32,863 nucleotides of DNA, taken from positions 1-32,863 of the forward strand of contig JAOPWD010000438.1 of NCBI GenBank assembly GCA_025965875.1, given 5' to 3'. The notes below the pieces were generated by a model. The model ran no database searches. It was not told where the DNA came from and was given only the letters and a program-made list of their open reading frames with translations. This stretch comes from Pseudonocardiales bacterium (lineage in GTDB: Bacteria > Actinomycetota > Actinomycetes > Mycobacteriales > Jatrophihabitantaceae). Shown in pieces: positions 31,060-32,863 of this stretch; the first letter of the stretch is position 1; the number at the start of each line of letters is the position of its first letter. The position numbers and the translations under genes are program-made.

Positions 31060-32046
31060 CACGCCGTCGTCCTTGACGAGTTCGGCCCGGCGGGCAATCT
31101 CCGACCGGCCGACATCGCCGACCCGGTCGAGTCGGACGGGTGGGTGACCGTGCGCCTGCGCGCCAGCGCGCTGAACTGGCACGACGTGCTTGTCCGCGAG
31201 GGGCGATACGGGTCGCCGCTTCCGCATGTAATAGGCGCGGATGGTGCGGGCATCGTGCACGGCACCGGCGACGAAGTCATGATCGTCCCGTCCCTGAGGT
31301 GGGGCGAGCGGTCGGCCGCGCCAGGGGACGGGTGGCAGATACTGGGCGACCACATTCCGGGGACCTACGCCGAGTTGGTCCAGGTGCCGGCCGAATGCGT
31401 GGCTCCCAAACCGGCGGGGTGGAGCTGGGCCGAAGCGGCAGCCTTCCCTCTGGTGGGTCTGACGACCTATCGGGCGCTGTTCACGCGCGCCAGGCTGTCA
31501 GCTGGGGAGTCGTTGCTCGTGCTTGGCGCGGGCGGTGGCGTGTCGACCTGCGCGGTCACCCTCGGTGCGGCCGCCTCGGCTGACGTCGTAGTGACCTCGT
31601 CATCGGATCAGAAGATCGCAGCTGCCCGCGGGCTAGGGGCACGCGACGGCGTGCTCTACAGCGACCCCGATTGGGTGTCCGCCGCTCGATCGCTGTCGCC
31701 GGGTGGGCGTGGTTTCGACGTGGTGCTCGATTCGGTCGGCACCTGGCCTGACTCGATCCGAGCATTGCGCCCAGGTGGACGCGTCGTCGTCCTCGGCGCA
31801 TCGCGCGCGACGCAGGCGCAGCTGGACGTTCGCTCCTTCTACTTCGGGCAGTACGACCTGCTCGGCACCACAATGGGCAGCAACCAAGATTTCGTCGACC
31901 TGCTGGCGTTCATGGGCTCGCACGACGTGGCTGCGCCGGCGATCGATCGCGTCTTCCCGCTCGATCAGGCAGCCGCCGCGCACGAGTACTTGGAGGGCGG
32001 CCGCGGATTCGGCAAGGTCGTGCTGGATGTCGGCGGAACACTCTGA
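31057..32046 (+). CDS. Quinone-oxidoreductase-like MDR enzyme (zinc-free type)
   Basis: A 329-aa medium-chain reductase. The GroES-like domain opens HAVVLDEFGPAGNLRPADI and includes SALNWHDVLVREGRYGSPLPHVIGADGAG; the Cys and His ligands of zinc enzymes are missing, as is the four-Cys loop, so it belongs with quinone oxidoreductases or enoyl reductases. The Rossmann part has LLVLGAGGGVSTCAVTLGAA (about 155-175), FDVVLDSVGTWPDSIRALRPGGRVVVLG and the end GFGKVVLDVGG. NADPH is the likely cofactor. The start appears to be ATC at 31057 behind AAGGAGG; a GTG at 31144 would cut 29 residues of core fold. It precedes the crotonase by 16 nt. Confidence 0.85.
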   Translation: MHAVVLDEFGPAGNLRPADIADPVESDGWVTVRLRASALNWHDVLVREGRYGSPLPHVIGADGAGIVHGTGDEVMIVPSLRWGERSAAPGDGWQILGDHIPGTYAELVQVPAECVAPKPAGWSWAEAAAFPLVGLTTYRALFTRARLSAGESLLVLGAGGGVSTCAVTLGAAASADVVVTSSSDQKIAAARGLGARDGVLYSDPDWVSAARSLSPGGRGFDVVLDSVGTWPDSIRALRPGGRVVVLGASRATQAQLDVRSFYFGQYDLLGTTMGSNQDFVDLLAFMGSHDVAAPAIDRVFPLDQAAAAHEYLEGGRGFGKVVLDVGGTL

Positions 32047-32062
32047 TCGAGAGGAGCGTCCG

Positions 32063-32848
32063 ATGTATGGACATCTAGTTCGCTACGAGCTCGACGAGCA
32101 AGGGGTCGCGTTCGTCACGCTAGACGACCCCGACACGCGCAATGCGCTCGGCGATGAGTTGCTCGACGAGCTGCTCGCTGCGCTCACGCAAGCAAAGAGT
32201 GACGACGGCGTGCGCGTCGTCGTGCTGCGCTCATCGCACGAGCGGGTGTTCTCGAGCGGCGGCAACCTGAAAGCCTTCGCGGACGGGCAGCCGACGATTG
32301 CCAAGTACGCCGGCCTCGAGCGCTTCCCTCGCCTGTACGCGTTGCTCGCTGCACTAGGCAAGCCAGTGATCTGTGCCGCGAACGGCGACGTGCTTGCAGG
32401 TGCGTTCGGCATCGCGCTGGCTTGTGACCTGATCATCGCCAAGGAGTCGACTCGGTTCGGCTGCCCCGAGATCAACGTAGGTGCGTTCCCATTCATGATC
32501 TCCGCGCTGATTTACCGAAGCATCGGGCGGATGAAGGCGAACGAGCTGATGTTCCTCGGCGACCTGATCTCGGCCGACGCCGGGCGAGAACTGGGTTTCG
32601 TCAACACGGTCGTCCCGGACGAACAGTTCGACGCGACGGTACGCGATTGGGCACACCGCGTCGCAACGAAGTCTCCGTTACTTCTTCGGCTCGGCAAGAA
32701 CGCAATCGACATAACACGCGACCTGCCGCTGGAGCGGGCTCTGGCCGTCATGCAGGCCCAGCTCGCGCTGGCGTTCACGACTGACGACCTCGTCGAGGGT
32801 GTGACGGCATTCCGGGAGAAACGTCCGCCACACTGGACGATGCGTTGA
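32063..32848 (+). CDS. Enoyl-CoA hydratase/isomerase (crotonase) family protein, first catalytic Glu missing
   Basis: A 261-aa crotonase-fold enzyme acting on a CoA ester. The CoA/oxyanion region is VFSSGGNLKAFADG. The second family glutamate is present as Glu136 in CPEINVG. Exactly 20 residues before it, where enoyl-CoA hydratases have their first catalytic Glu, the sequence NGDVLAGAFGIALACDL has Gly116. Hydration by the two-Glu mechanism is therefore unlikely; isomerase or another crotonase chemistry fits better. GAGGAG lies about 7 nt before the ATG. It is coupled to the MDR gene, so the two probably act on one CoA thioester, perhaps from the acyl part released by the lipases. The window ends 15 bp after the stop. 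Confidence 0.9.
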   Translation: MYGHLVRYELDEQGVAFVTLDDPDTRNALGDELLDELLAALTQAKSDDGVRVVVLRSSHERVFSSGGNLKAFADGQPTIAKYAGLERFPRLYALLAALGKPVICAANGDVLAGAFGIALACDLIIAKESTRFGCPEINVGAFPFMISALIYRSIGRMKANELMFLGDLISADAGRELGFVNTVVPDEQFDATVRDWAHRVATKSPLLLRLGKNAIDITRDLPLERALAVMQAQLALAFTTDDLVEGVTAFREKRPPHWTMR

Positions 32849-32863
32849 GACTGTGACTCACGG

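Noticed and set aside
1-32863. CRISPR array, toxin-antitoxin pair, restriction or other defence genes
   Set aside because: I looked for regularly spaced repeats, cas-like, nuclease or toxin-antitoxin motifs and saw none.

Overview
The window is strongly GC-rich, with many GTG starts, four-base ATGA/GTGA gene overlaps and families typical of actinomycetes: a GabD1-like dehydrogenase, a CopC-CopD fusion, a DUF3817 protein, and CUT1 sugar importers without their own ATPase. I read it as a chromosomal segment of an actinobacterium. The genus cannot be fixed from the sequence alone.

Layout. (1) 1-1.5 kb: the 3' end of an IS30-type transposase, then a two-gene phage lysis cassette (lysozyme-like endolysin and holin) closed by a terminator, probably a prophage remnant. 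(2) 1.5-7.5 kb: a beta-glucoside module. A ROK repressor diverges from a lipoprotein sugar-binding protein, two permeases and a GH1 beta-glucosidase. A 19-bp palindrome sits at the predicted transcription start between them. (3) 7.5-17.4 kb: mixed genes, including a large ATPase regulator with an N-terminal LuxR HTH, a frameshifted methyltransferase, a coupled operon of a 60-aa basic protein, a GNAT acetyltransferase and a DHA2 exporter, an HIBADH-like reductase, GabD1 and a zinc alcohol dehydrogenase. (4) 17.6-23.4 kb: small membrane proteins followed by a copper and thiol-redox cluster (CopC-CopD, YcnI, PCuAC, SCO1 and a fused MauE-DsbA protein). It ends in a perfect 15-bp terminator hairpin shared with a convergent HU gene. 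(5) 23.96-24.67 kb: tRNA-Ala(GGC), its terminator and about 600 bp without genes that holds a degenerate tRNA-like stretch. (6) 24.7-32.85 kb: a CUT2-type ABC importer, a monoacylglycerol-lipase-like hydrolase, a secreted lipase, a quinone-oxidoreductase-like MDR enzyme and an atypical crotonase.

The most interesting part is region 6. Three promoter regions there carry the same 14-bp motif, TTGGTCYRAYWATT. One copy lies between the -35 and -10 of the importer genes, one over the -10 of the lipase operon, and one, a full palindrome, just before the MDR/crotonase operon. The three transcription units therefore look like one regulon, probably for taking up and degrading an ester or lipid-like compound, with the regulator outside the window. 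The MDR gene also appears to start at AUC, behind a near-perfect ribosome binding site. A second regulatory find is a pair of tandem palindromes (TCCGTG-N5-CACGGA, 26 bp apart) between the broken methyltransferase and the GNAT/exporter operon.
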